Assembly (NCBI GenBank): GCA_013298675.1
Contig: JAAFIJ010000209.1
Coordinates: forward strand, 1-5,106
From: Rhodobacterales bacterium
GTDB lineage: Bacteria > Pseudomonadota > Alphaproteobacteria > Rhodobacterales > Rhodobacteraceae
Length of the DNA: 5,106 bases
Direction of reading: 5' to 3'
The number at the start of each line of letters is the position of its first letter. Position 1 is the first letter of the stretch. The notes below the pieces were generated by a model, which worked only from the letters and a program-made list of their open reading frames with translations, had not been told where the DNA came from and ran no database searches. The position numbers and the translations under genes are program-made. Of the stretch, positions 1 to 5,106 are shown in pieces.

Positions 1-789
1 GGCGCGCATGCGTGGGGTGTCTGGGGTTTGTTGCAGCATCGCAAGGACCGCAGCAAAGATGTCAATGCTATCAGGACCAGACTCGCCACTGCCAAGAAAC
101 ATGTCCGGGGATAAAGGGGACAACTGCTCCATCGCGGCACGTGCCTGCAAAATGCGGCTGATCGGTTCGGTGGGGTCATAGGCCAGCAACACCTCTGACG
201 TGCCTTGCAGCAAATGCGTATAGGCCGAAAGCCAAGCCGCGTCGGCGGCGTCAAACTTGATCGCAGGCCAAGGGCCGGAAGGGTCGTATAGGATAAAGCT
301 AAACCCCACGATGATCGGACCCAAAACCTCTATCGCGCGCTCGCCCGGATCGCGCTTGGAATTGGCGTTGATATCGAACCACAGATCAGCAAGGTCGATC
401 TCAACGCTAAACTCTGCGTCCGCTGGCAGTGCATCAAGCGGTGCGCGCGCTGCATCCATCCTCTGCGACGTCATCGTGAATAGGTCGGAAAAGAGCGCCG
501 GATCAATAGGTGGCGGCGTCGGGTTTTCGGCCATAGGCAAGCGCAAGAAAGGCAAAAGGCCCGTTGGATCACTGAGACCCGAACGCCAACGCAACTGAAG
601 CGCCGCTTCAATTGTGCCAAGAAAACGCACGCCCCCCAAGGCGAAAAGATCGGCCGGGCTGGGGCTTGGAAGTGCCTCCAAGCGCGTTGCGGTTTGGGAA
701 AGGCCCGTGCGGCCAATTTCTTTGCTAAGCGTTTCTGCCGCCGCAGGCAGGGGAAGGGCGAGCAAGCACAGCAAGGGCAAAAGGCGCAT
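1..789 (-). CDS. Exported hypothetical protein with an EF-hand-like loop (C-terminus beyond window)
   Basis: The reading frame is open from an ATG at 789 to the left edge, giving 263 residues with no stop, so the 3' end is missing. The start is supported by an AGGA about 8 bases upstream (ATAGGACCGCCAG before the ATG). The N-terminus is a textbook Sec signal: MRLLPLLCLLALPLPAAAET, with cleavage probably after AAA near residue 18, so the mature protein should be periplasmic or secreted. Cys8 lies inside the hydrophobic stretch and is not a lipobox cysteine. At residues 139-150 the segment DINANSKRDPGE places D1, N3, N5, D9 and E12 as in a calcium-binding EF-hand or dockerin-type loop, although the usual Gly at position 6 is Ser. 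The rest is rich in Leu, Ala and Pro, with no transmembrane segment after the signal. I do not recognise the family and assign no function. It lies 95 bp after the methyltransferase and may share its transcript. Confidence 0.85.
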   Translation of the reverse strand, partial: MRLLPLLCLLALPLPAAAETLSKEIGRTGLSQTATRLEALPSPSPADLFALGGVRFLGTIEAALQLRWRSGLSDPTGLLPFLRLPMAENPTPPPIDPALFSDLFTMTSQRMDAARAPLDALPADAEFSVEIDLADLWFDINANSKRDPGERAIEVLGPIIVGFSFILYDPSGPWPAIKFDAADAAWLSAYTHLLQGTSEVLLAYDPTEPISRILQARAAMEQLSPLSPDMFLGSGESGPDSIDIFAAVLAMLQQTPDTPRMRA

Positions 790-884
790 CTGGCGGTCCT
801 ATCGGTTTTCCGGAAAGCTAGCTCGAATGATCAAGGCCCGCAATTCGGGGATTCCATACTGCACCTGACAGCTGGCAGCGAGGA

Positions 885-1556
885 TCAGCCAGATGTGACA
901 GGCGAGGCCACAAACAAAATCTGTCCGCGTGGCAAACGTGTGGTTTGAGGTTCAAGGACAAAGCCAGCATCCTTGGCCGCCAGAAGCGCAGTTTCCACTG
1001 TAACATGGTACGGCGCGCGCGCTGCATGGGTGACAACCCCGTCCGGCTGTCGGAGGCTTTTCGTGTTTTCAGGTGCAAGGAACAGCGTGAACAGAAGTTT
1101 TTCGAGGATCGGAAAACTGGCGCGGACCTGAGAGAGGCAACGATACAGATACGCCTCGGGCAAATGGGTCAAAACCGCAAAGCAGAGAGCATGGGTGATG
1201 ATATCGGGGACGCCCGTAAAGGTAAAATCCGCGTCCATTACCAGTTGCGAACGGGGCAGGCGTGAAGGGTCGGCAAGTTCCAATTCATAACCCCGTTGCA
1301 TCAATTCTGCCGACAGATCCGTTCCCCAATAATGCCCCACATCAAGATAGGGCACTGCCTTGGACCCCAAGCGCAAGCTGCCGCAACCGATGTCGAGGAG
1401 GTGGTGGTGCGGGCGCAAGCCATGGTCGAGGAGCAAGCTCATTTGCGCGCGGCCAGTTTCGTCCCAACGGCCACCGACGATGTCACGGTGTTGATTGCGC
1501 GCAAGGGATTTGGCGTAAAAGCCGGGTTTATGGTAGGGTGAAATGGGCAAACTCAT
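885..1556 (-). CDS. Class I SAM-dependent methyltransferase, substrate unknown
   Basis: This is a 223-residue protein with a Rossmann-type methyltransferase core. SAM-binding motif I is LLDIGCGSLRLG at residues 53-64, and the acidic residue after strand 2 is Asp80 in GTDLSAEL. A post-motif stretch, AVLTHLPEAYLYRCL (127-141), precedes the final strands. The N-terminal block HRDIVGGRWDETGRAQ (23-38) is typical of a bacterial family usually annotated only as class I SAM-dependent methyltransferase. The frame could open at 1637, but that would place the start inside the pepT terminator hairpin. ATG 1556 (MSLPISPYHKPGF) is therefore preferred, although its Shine-Dalgarno is weak. No signal peptide or membrane segment is visible, so the protein should be cytoplasmic. 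The target could be a small molecule, sugar or protein; nothing in the sequence decides. It is downstream of pepT but separated from it by a terminator, and upstream of the exported protein. Confidence 0.85.
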   Translation of the reverse strand: MSLPISPYHKPGFYAKSLARNQHRDIVGGRWDETGRAQMSLLLDHGLRPHHHLLDIGCGSLRLGSKAVPYLDVGHYWGTDLSAELMQRGYELELADPSRLPRSQLVMDADFTFTGVPDIITHALCFAVLTHLPEAYLYRCLSQVRASFPILEKLLFTLFLAPENTKSLRQPDGVVTHAARAPYHVTVETALLAAKDAGFVLEPQTTRLPRGQILFVASPVTSG

Positions 1557-1587
1557 CTTCGTGCTTTCAGCGGTGTCGAAAATTCGG

Positions 1588-1647
1588 AAAAACGGGGGTT
1601 TCACACCCCCTCGGTGCCTTGGCAGCCGCCAAGGCACCTTCCCCCGT
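1588..1647 (-). terminator. Double-hairpin intrinsic terminator after pepT
   Basis: Read on the minus strand, 24 bases after the pepT stop, there is first a perfect 11-bp hairpin (arms 1628-1638 and 1613-1623, loop GGCT). Next comes a second hairpin, GGGGGT / ACCCCC (1605-1610 with 1594-1599, 5-base loop), followed by one G and TTTTT (1592-1588). The second hairpin with its T-tract has the form of a rho-independent terminator. The segment 1592-1598 can alternatively pair with 1641-1647 (7 bp), enclosing the large hairpin. That would give a longer composite stem ending at the same T-tract. Confidence 0.8.
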
Positions 1648-1670
1648 GGGATACTTGGGAACAGATGAAA

Positions 1671-2942
1671 TCAGTTGGCGGGTGGGGTCCCTTTGAGGGG
1701 CGTAGTTTCTGCGAGGGCTGCCATTTGAACGAGAGTGAGGCAAAAATCGGTGGCTTGGCTCATATCCTGGACGGAGACCCACTCCAGAGGGCCGTGTATA
1801 TTCTGCATCCCCGTGAAAAGATTGGGGCAGGGGATGCCCATTTCGGTCAAGCGCGATCCGTCTGTCCCACCACGGATAGGAACTGAGACAGGCGGAATAC
1901 CAAGGCTTTTTGCGGCGTTTTGGGCGAGCGTGACAGGGGTCAAATCTTGTTCCAGCCAATAGCGCATGTTGCGGTATTGGGGCTTGATGGTGCAGGTAAT
2001 CTCGGCGCGGGGTTCAGTGGCACCAACCGTGGCGCAAACCTGTTGCAACAATGACCCGAGGGCCGCGAGGCCGTCGCGTTCAAAATCGCGGAGGATAAAC
2101 TTGATCGTCATTTCCGAGGCGCCGCCGGACATGTCGGTCGCGTGGATAAAGCCTTGTCTGTCGGAGGTGGTTTCAGGGGTCAAAGTGGTTTGCGGAAGGG
2201 TTTGGATGATTTTGGACGCGAGGTGGACCGCGTTCACCAGTTTGTCTTTCGCAAGGCCGGGGTGGATCGACACGCCTTTGATCTTTACGACCGCGCCGTC
2301 GGCGGAGAATGATTCGTATTCAATCTCACCCACTGCGCCGCCGTCAAACGTATAGGCGAAATCTGCGGCGAGGTCGGTGGGCAGGCGCGGATCGACGCCG
2401 CGACCGATTTCTTCGTCCGGGGTGAAGGCGATGCGCAGGGTGGGGTGTTTGAGTTCGGGGTGGGCAAGGAGGTGGCGGGCGGCGGTCATCAGAATGGCCA
2501 CGCCGGCCTTATCATCCGCCCCCAGAAGTGTGGTGCCGGAAGCGGTGATGATGTCGTGGCCCAGTTTCGTTGCAAGATAGGGAAACTCATCGGGTGTAAG
2601 CGACAGGTCTGGATTGTCAGGAAAGCTGATAGCGCCGCCGTTGTATCCCCTGATCACACGGGGCTTGACGCCCGTTGCGTTGAACTGGGGGGCGGTGTCG
2701 ACATGGGCGAGAAAGCCAACTGTGGGACCGGGTGCGGTGCCGGGGATGGTGGCAAGAACTGTGCCGTAGTTGGTGAGTTGGACGTTGGTGGCTCCGATTT
2801 CACGGAGTTCGCTTTCAAGAAGGCGCAGGATGGTGAACTGGATATCCGATGAGGGTTGGCTGGCGGAATCATCGTTCGACTGGCTGTCGATGGCCGCATA
2901 GCGGGTCAGGCGGGTTTCGAGTTCGGCGTTGAATTGGGTCAT
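1671..2942 (-). CDS. pepT: Peptidase T (tripeptide aminopeptidase, M20B)
   Basis: This is a 423-residue zinc-dependent aminopeptidase that removes the N-terminal residue from tripeptides in the cytoplasm, a late step of peptide degradation. E. coli PepT has 408 residues. The metal and catalytic residues are all in place: His80 and Asp82 in AHVDTAP, Asp143 in LLGADDKAG, Glu177-Glu178 in FTPDEEIG, Asp200 in YTFDGGAVG, and His383 in NIHGPLEW. IRGGTDGSRL (356-365) and CPNLFTG (372-378) are further PepT signatures. The M20 lid/dimerisation domain falls roughly at residues 210-325. The ATG at 2942 is preceded by CAGGAGG with a 5-base spacer, an excellent Shine-Dalgarno. The C-terminal tail after about residue 410 (ETTPLKGTPPAN) is slightly longer than in E. 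coli. The gene appears to be transcribed alone: a leader of about 90 bases with a palindrome lies upstream and a strong terminator follows. Confidence 0.97.
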   Translation of the reverse strand: MTQFNAELETRLTRYAAIDSQSNDDSASQPSSDIQFTILRLLESELREIGATNVQLTNYGTVLATIPGTAPGPTVGFLAHVDTAPQFNATGVKPRVIRGYNGGAISFPDNPDLSLTPDEFPYLATKLGHDIITASGTTLLGADDKAGVAILMTAARHLLAHPELKHPTLRIAFTPDEEIGRGVDPRLPTDLAADFAYTFDGGAVGEIEYESFSADGAVVKIKGVSIHPGLAKDKLVNAVHLASKIIQTLPQTTLTPETTSDRQGFIHATDMSGGASEMTIKFILRDFERDGLAALGSLLQQVCATVGATEPRAEITCTIKPQYRNMRYWLEQDLTPVTLAQNAAKSLGIPPVSVPIRGGTDGSRLTEMGIPCPNLFTGMQNIHGPLEWVSVQDMSQATDFCLTLVQMAALAETTPLKGTPPAN

Positions 2943-3010
2943 CGGGGCCTCCTGCGGTTTGGCGGAGTTGGAGGCGAGGGGGAGGGGTAAGTCAAGGGGA
3001 TTTCACGGTG

Positions 3011-3033
3011 GTCCCGGTGCGGGACATTTTTTT
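3011..3033 (+). terminator. Palindrome plus T7 tract in the pepT leader (terminator-like or operator)
   Basis: GTCCCG (3011-3016), a 3-base GTG loop and CGGGAC (3020-3025) form a perfect 6-bp dyad. On the plus strand it is followed by A and seven T (3027-3033). In shape this is a plus-strand intrinsic terminator, but no plus-strand gene leads into it. It could instead stop antisense transcription coming from the block to its right. On the minus strand it would lie just after the presumed pepT transcription start, where an operator would be expected. The sequence alone does not decide between these. Confidence 0.5.
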
Positions 3034-3037
3034 GTTA

Positions 3038-3045
3038 TTTATATA
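3038..3045 (-). promoter_or_regulatory. Possible -10 element of the pepT promoter
   Basis: On the minus strand the sequence reads TATATAAA, close to a TATAAT-type -10 box, in the only strongly A/T-rich stretch upstream of pepT. No convincing -35 hexamer is found 16-18 bases further up, so either the promoter is weak, it depends on an activator, or the call is wrong. Transcription would start near 3031 and give a leader of about 90 bases that includes the 3011-3025 palindrome. Confidence 0.3.
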
Positions 3046-3173
3046 CAGTGTGTTAGTGTTGTGAGTTTAAAGATCTATTGAGGGTTTAGCGAAGCTTTGC
3101 GTTTCACCCCCAGGTGCATTCGAAGGCGAATGCGGCTTCCCGTGGTGTGTGGATGGAGGGAAGAAGTAAAGCT

Positions 3174-3374
3174 TTAGTGAAATGCAATCGCGGCGTCTGT
3201 TGCGCTGGGGGCGTTACAGTCATCACGCAGAATAACCGTGGAGTGGCCCCCAATCGGCTGCGCGCGCAAAAGTTCCTTGTCGGAGATAGGGGCCTCCCAA
3301 AGATATTCACCTTGAGAGCCTAAAGTCTCTGGGATTTCAACAGCAGCGGCGATCAAAGCATTTTCAGCTTTCAA
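3174..3374 (-). CDS. Small hypothetical ORF, TTG start, overlapping the previous ORF
   Basis: This is a 66-codon reading frame with no internal ATG. The only usable start is TTG at 3374, which overlaps the TGA of the upstream small ORF (TTGA overlap), and an in-frame stop lies directly before it. No Shine-Dalgarno is visible, so translation would need coupling to the upstream ORF. The predicted protein begins with an Ala-rich stretch (ENALIAAAVEIPE) and contains PIGGHSTVILRDD near residues 40-52. There is no signal peptide, no membrane segment and no known motif. Codon choice is less G+C-biased than in mdh or pepT. It could be a real coupled gene, the out-of-frame tail of a broken gene whose front is the 3371-3595 ORF, or chance. 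I do not recognise it. Confidence 0.3.
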   Translation of the reverse strand: MKAENALIAAAVEIPETLGSQGEYLWEAPISDKELLRAQPIGGHSTVILRDDCNAPSATDAAIAFH

Positions 3375-3595
3375 TCACTGGGTAGAGGCGAGCCGCCAAA
3401 TCGAAGCAGTTTTTGCCGCAAGAGTTTTTGCACTAAGGGGGCTGCGAAATCTGCGCGTGCACCATTCATGGTCGGCGCAATTGTTGCAAAGTATTGATCG
3501 ATATATTCGACACTTTCTGCAACATCGGAGTCCGCACAATTAACTAAACTTAATACCAAGCCCACAAAAACATTTTCTCTAAGAGCGCGGTTCAT
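3371..3595 (-). CDS. Small hypothetical protein, possibly exported
   Basis: This is a 74-residue ORF from an ATG at 3595; a TGA two codons upstream rules out a longer N-terminus. GAGG sits almost against the ATG, which is closer than an efficient Shine-Dalgarno. The N-terminus carries two Arg (MNRALREN), then a hydrophobic run VFVGLVLSLVNC. It looks like a short signal or a lipoprotein leader, but the residue before Cys20 is Asn where a lipobox needs Gly, Ala or Ser. The rest (ESVEYIDQYF, then PLVQKLLRQKLLRFGG) looks soluble and helical. Codon use is A/T-rich for this genome (AGA, TTA, GTT, AAT occur). It lies after the mdh terminator hairpin and overlaps the next small ORF. The function is unknown; it may be a remnant or an accessory gene. 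Confidence 0.4.
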   Translation of the reverse strand: MNRALRENVFVGLVLSLVNCADSDVAESVEYIDQYFATIAPTMNGARADFAAPLVQKLLRQKLLRFGGSPLPSD

Positions 3596-3637
3596 CCCTC
3601 ACATAAACCATGTCAGGAAACTCAGGGCTGCAATTGA

Positions 3638-3668
3638 AGAATGCGCGCCAAATTGAGGCGCGCATTCT
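3638..3668 (-). terminator. 12-bp hairpin after mdh
   Basis: A perfect 12-bp inverted repeat (3638-3649 with 3657-3668, 7-base loop) lies 20 bases after the mdh stop codon. The stem core GCGCGCC/GGCGCGC is very stable. On the minus strand it is followed by TCAATTG, not a run of T, so it is a poor classical rho-independent terminator. It may act with Rho or protect the 3' end of the mdh message. Confidence 0.6.
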
Positions 3669-3687
3669 CTAAACCAGTTAGACTGAC

Positions 3688-4650
3688 TTAGGCGAGCGAC
3701 GGGTCAATCGCCTTGCAGGCAGCGACGAGACCCTTCACCGCATCAACCGATTTGTCGAACATCGCTTGCTCGTCTGCGTTCATCTTGATGTCGACCACGC
3801 GCTCGATGCCACCGGCACCGATGATGGTGGGGACGCCCACATACATGCCCTTCAGCCCAAGCGCGCCATCAACATAGGCGGCACAGGGCAGCAGGCGCTT
3901 TTGGTCTTTCAGGAAGGCCTCGGCCATCTCAATCGCCGATTGCGCAGGCGCATAAAAGGCAGAGCCGGTTTTCAGCAGGCCAACGATTTCGGCGCCGCCG
4001 TCGCGGGTGCGCTGCACGATGCCGTCGAGTTTCTCTTGCGTGGTCCAGCCCATTGCCACCAGATCCGGCAGCGGGATGCCGCCCACGGTGGAATAGCGGG
4101 TCAGCGGTACCATGGTGTCGCCGTGCCCACCCAGAACAAAAGCGGTCACGTCGCGCATCGAGACGTTGAATTCAACCGACAAGAAGTGGCGGAAGCGGGC
4201 AGAGTCCAGCACGCCAGCCATGCCGACGACCATATGGTGCGGCAGGCCCGAGAATTCGCGTAAGGCCCAAACCATCGCATCAAGCGGGTTGGTTATGCAG
4301 ATCACAAACGCGTTCGGCGCATGAACCTTCAGGCCTTCGCCCACGGCTTTCATCACTTTCAAGTTGATGCCCAGCAGGTCGTCCCGGCTCATCCCCGGTT
4401 TGCGCGGCACGCCAGCGGTGACGATGCACACATCGGCGCCGGCGATGTCAGCGTAGGAATTTGCGCCCTTAAGGTTGGCGTCAAAACCAGCAGAAGGGCC
4501 TGACTGCGCGATGTCGAGCGCTTTGCCCTGCGGCGTTCCCTCGGCAATATCGAACAAAATAATGTCGCCAAGTTCTTTGACAGCGGCAAGATGGGCGAGC
4601 GTGCCGCCAATCTGGCCTGCGCCAATCAGCGCGATTTTAGGTCTAGCCAT
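3688..4650 (-). CDS. mdh: Malate dehydrogenase (NAD-dependent, LDH-like)
   Basis: This 320-residue enzyme interconverts malate and oxaloacetate with NAD in the cytoplasm, as part of the TCA cycle. The Rossmann fingerprint is GAGQIGG (10-16), and Asp34 in LFDIAEG fits NAD over NADP. The mobile substrate loop AGVPRKPGMSRDD supplies Arg83 and Arg89. Asn121 (ITNPLD), the Asp149/Arg152 pair (VLDSARFR) and catalytic His176 (GGHGDTM) are all present. Having Arg at position 83, in VPRKPG, marks malate rather than lactate specificity. The ATG at 4650 is chosen because MARPKIALIG matches the family N-terminus and AGGGGGG lies 7 bases upstream; the ATG eight codons earlier (4674) lacks this. The gene is divergent from the TSUP permease and followed by a hairpin, so it is probably monocistronic. 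As far as I recall, many Rhodobacterales carry sucC/sucD beside mdh; they do not follow here. Confidence 0.97.
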   Translation of the reverse strand: MARPKIALIGAGQIGGTLAHLAAVKELGDIILFDIAEGTPQGKALDIAQSGPSAGFDANLKGANSYADIAGADVCIVTAGVPRKPGMSRDDLLGINLKVMKAVGEGLKVHAPNAFVICITNPLDAMVWALREFSGLPHHMVVGMAGVLDSARFRHFLSVEFNVSMRDVTAFVLGGHGDTMVPLTRYSTVGGIPLPDLVAMGWTTQEKLDGIVQRTRDGGAEIVGLLKTGSAFYAPAQSAIEMAEAFLKDQKRLLPCAAYVDGALGLKGMYVGVPTIIGAGGIERVVDIKMNADEQAMFDKSVDAVKGLVAACKAIDPSLA

Positions 4651-4801
4651 GGGAATCCCCCCTAGGGTTAACAATGAATGACGCGCGTTTGGTAAGCCTA
4701 AACAGGGTCCGCGCGCAAGCCCGCTGCGCTGCGGCGAAAGCGGTTATGCTGGTTTGCCCGTGATGTTTGCGCTAAAGGGTTAAGAAAATCTGGGGGAATG
4801 A
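4651..4801. promoter_or_regulatory. Divergent promoter region between mdh and the TSUP gene
   Basis: These 151 bases must hold the promoters of both divergent genes. The mdh ribosome binding site (AGGGGGG on the minus strand, about 4658-4664) and the TSUP Shine-Dalgarno (GGGGGA, 4792-4797) are clear. No -35/-10 pair stands out on either strand. An 8-base string AGGGTTAA occurs at 4664-4671 and again at 4776-4783, but it is too short to interpret. No long palindrome that would suggest a common regulator was seen. Confidence 0.5.
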
Positions 4802-5106
4802 ATGGACGGCGCGTTTTTCTGGAGCCTGGCGCTATTGGCTGCGCTCTTGGTGGGTATGGGCAAAGGCGGTTTGCCGGTGGTTGGCATGCTGGGAGTGCCG
4901 GTCCTTTCGTTGGCGATTTCCCCGGTGACAGCGGCGGGTTTGCTGCTTCCCGTCTACGTGCTGTCCGATATGTTCGGCCTCTACGCCTATCGCCACGACT
5001 TTAACCGCCGGGTCCTGGCGATTTTGGTGGTGGGGGTGACCATTGGTGTGGGGTTAGGTTGGGCCACAGCGAGTATCACGCCAGAATGGCTGGTGACGAC
5101 ACTGGT
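4802..5106 (+). CDS. TSUP (TauE/SafE) family membrane permease, N-terminal part
   Basis: This is the first 101 residues of a membrane protein that continues past the right edge. TSUP proteins are inner-membrane transporters of about 250 residues, linked to export or uptake of sulfite, sulfoacetate, taurine-derived or other organic anions. The family hallmark is visible: a first hydrophobic helix (about 5-19), the glycine-rich MGKGGLPVVG (19-28), then VPVLSLAISPVTAAGLLLP (32-50). After that come the Asp-containing SDMFGLYAYR (55-64) and a third hydrophobic segment (71-88). The start at 4802 is chosen because this frame gives the family sequence and GGGGGA sits 4 bases upstream. The ATG at 4798 is in another frame. 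The neighbour mdh gives no hint of the substrate, and no sulfur-metabolism gene is in the window, so no specific transport role is assigned. Confidence 0.9.
   Translation, partial: MDGAFFWSLALLAALLVGMGKGGLPVVGMLGVPVLSLAISPVTAAGLLLPVYVLSDMFGLYAYRHDFNRRVLAILVVGVTIGVGLGWATASITPEWLVTTL

Larger units (their letters stand above)
2943..3687. other. A/T-rich block between mdh and pepT without a recognisable gene
   Basis: These 745 bases separate two ordinary housekeeping genes and hold no protein I recognise. Their base composition differs from the neighbours. By hand count, 3001-3060 and 3481-3600 are 40% G+C and 3301-3360 is 47%, against 65% in a sample from mdh (4021-4080). Contents from left to right are: the pepT leader with a palindrome and T-tract; a probable -10 region; an imperfect dyad around 3081-3108; a small perfect hairpin (arms 3116-3122 and 3127-3133, loop AAGG); a 10-bp palindrome TAAAGCTTTA at 3167-3176; two small ORFs; and the mdh terminator. 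No transposase, tRNA or clear target-site duplication is visible. Confidence 0.6.

Noticed and set aside
1557..1637. N-terminal extension of the methyltransferase frame to an ATG at 1637
   Set aside because: The extra 27 residues are encoded by the terminator hairpins of pepT, and the family-like sequence begins only near the ATG at 1556.
1262..1696. 144-codon plus-strand frame across the methyltransferase start and the pepT terminator
   Set aside because: It is antisense to well-supported genes and runs through both hairpins. Its Arg/Gly/Ser-rich composition is typical of a shadow frame in G+C-rich DNA.
3099..3185. Inverted GCGTTTCAC / GTGAAATGC pair as possible ends of a small mobile element
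   Set aside because: There is one mismatch in nine bases, no target-site duplication, and nothing transposase-like between or beside them.
3104..3310. 68-codon minus-strand frame and a 69-codon plus-strand frame (3114-3323) over the same DNA
   Set aside because: They overlap each other and the 3174-3374 ORF, have no ribosome binding site, and give no recognisable protein. Most likely chance frames.
3766..4263. 165-codon plus-strand frame inside mdh
   Set aside because: It is fully antisense to a certain malate dehydrogenase gene. The His/Arg-rich sequence is what the mdh codon bias produces on the other strand.
4664..4783. AGGGTTAA repeated at 4664-4671 and 4776-4783 as a possible regulator site pair
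   Set aside because: Eight bases repeated once is weak evidence, and the flanking bases do not match a known site.

Overview
The window looks like chromosomal DNA of an alphaproteobacterium, most likely a member of the Rhodobacterales (Roseobacter-type). This rests on the G+C-rich coding sequence, the 320-residue LDH-like malate dehydrogenase, and the general look of the proteins. I judged it from memory of those families, not from a database search.

Layout, right to left for the minus strand. A TSUP (TauE/SafE-type) membrane permease starts at 4802 on the plus strand and runs off the right edge. It is divergent from mdh (3688-4650, minus), and the two share a 151-bp promoter region. mdh ends in a strong 12-bp hairpin. 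A more A/T-rich block (about 2943-3687) follows. It holds two tiny overlapping minus-strand ORFs of unknown function and a palindrome plus T7 tract just upstream of pepT. pepT (1671-2942, minus) encodes a complete peptidase T with all expected metal ligands. It is followed by an elaborate double-hairpin terminator (1588-1647). Next comes a class I SAM-dependent methyltransferase (885-1556, minus) of unknown substrate. Last is an exported protein with one EF-hand-like loop (start at 789, minus), whose reading frame stays open to the left edge.

The genes do not form one pathway. mdh is a TCA-cycle housekeeping gene, pepT finishes peptide degradation in the cytoplasm, and the TSUP protein probably moves a sulfur- or carbon-containing anion. 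The methyltransferase and the exported protein may be co-transcribed, because only 95 bp without an obvious terminator separate them. I found no clear new multi-gene system. The spots most worth a second look are the competing hairpins after pepT, the palindrome/T-tract in the pepT leader, the A/T-rich block with the two small ORFs, and the uncharacterised exported protein.
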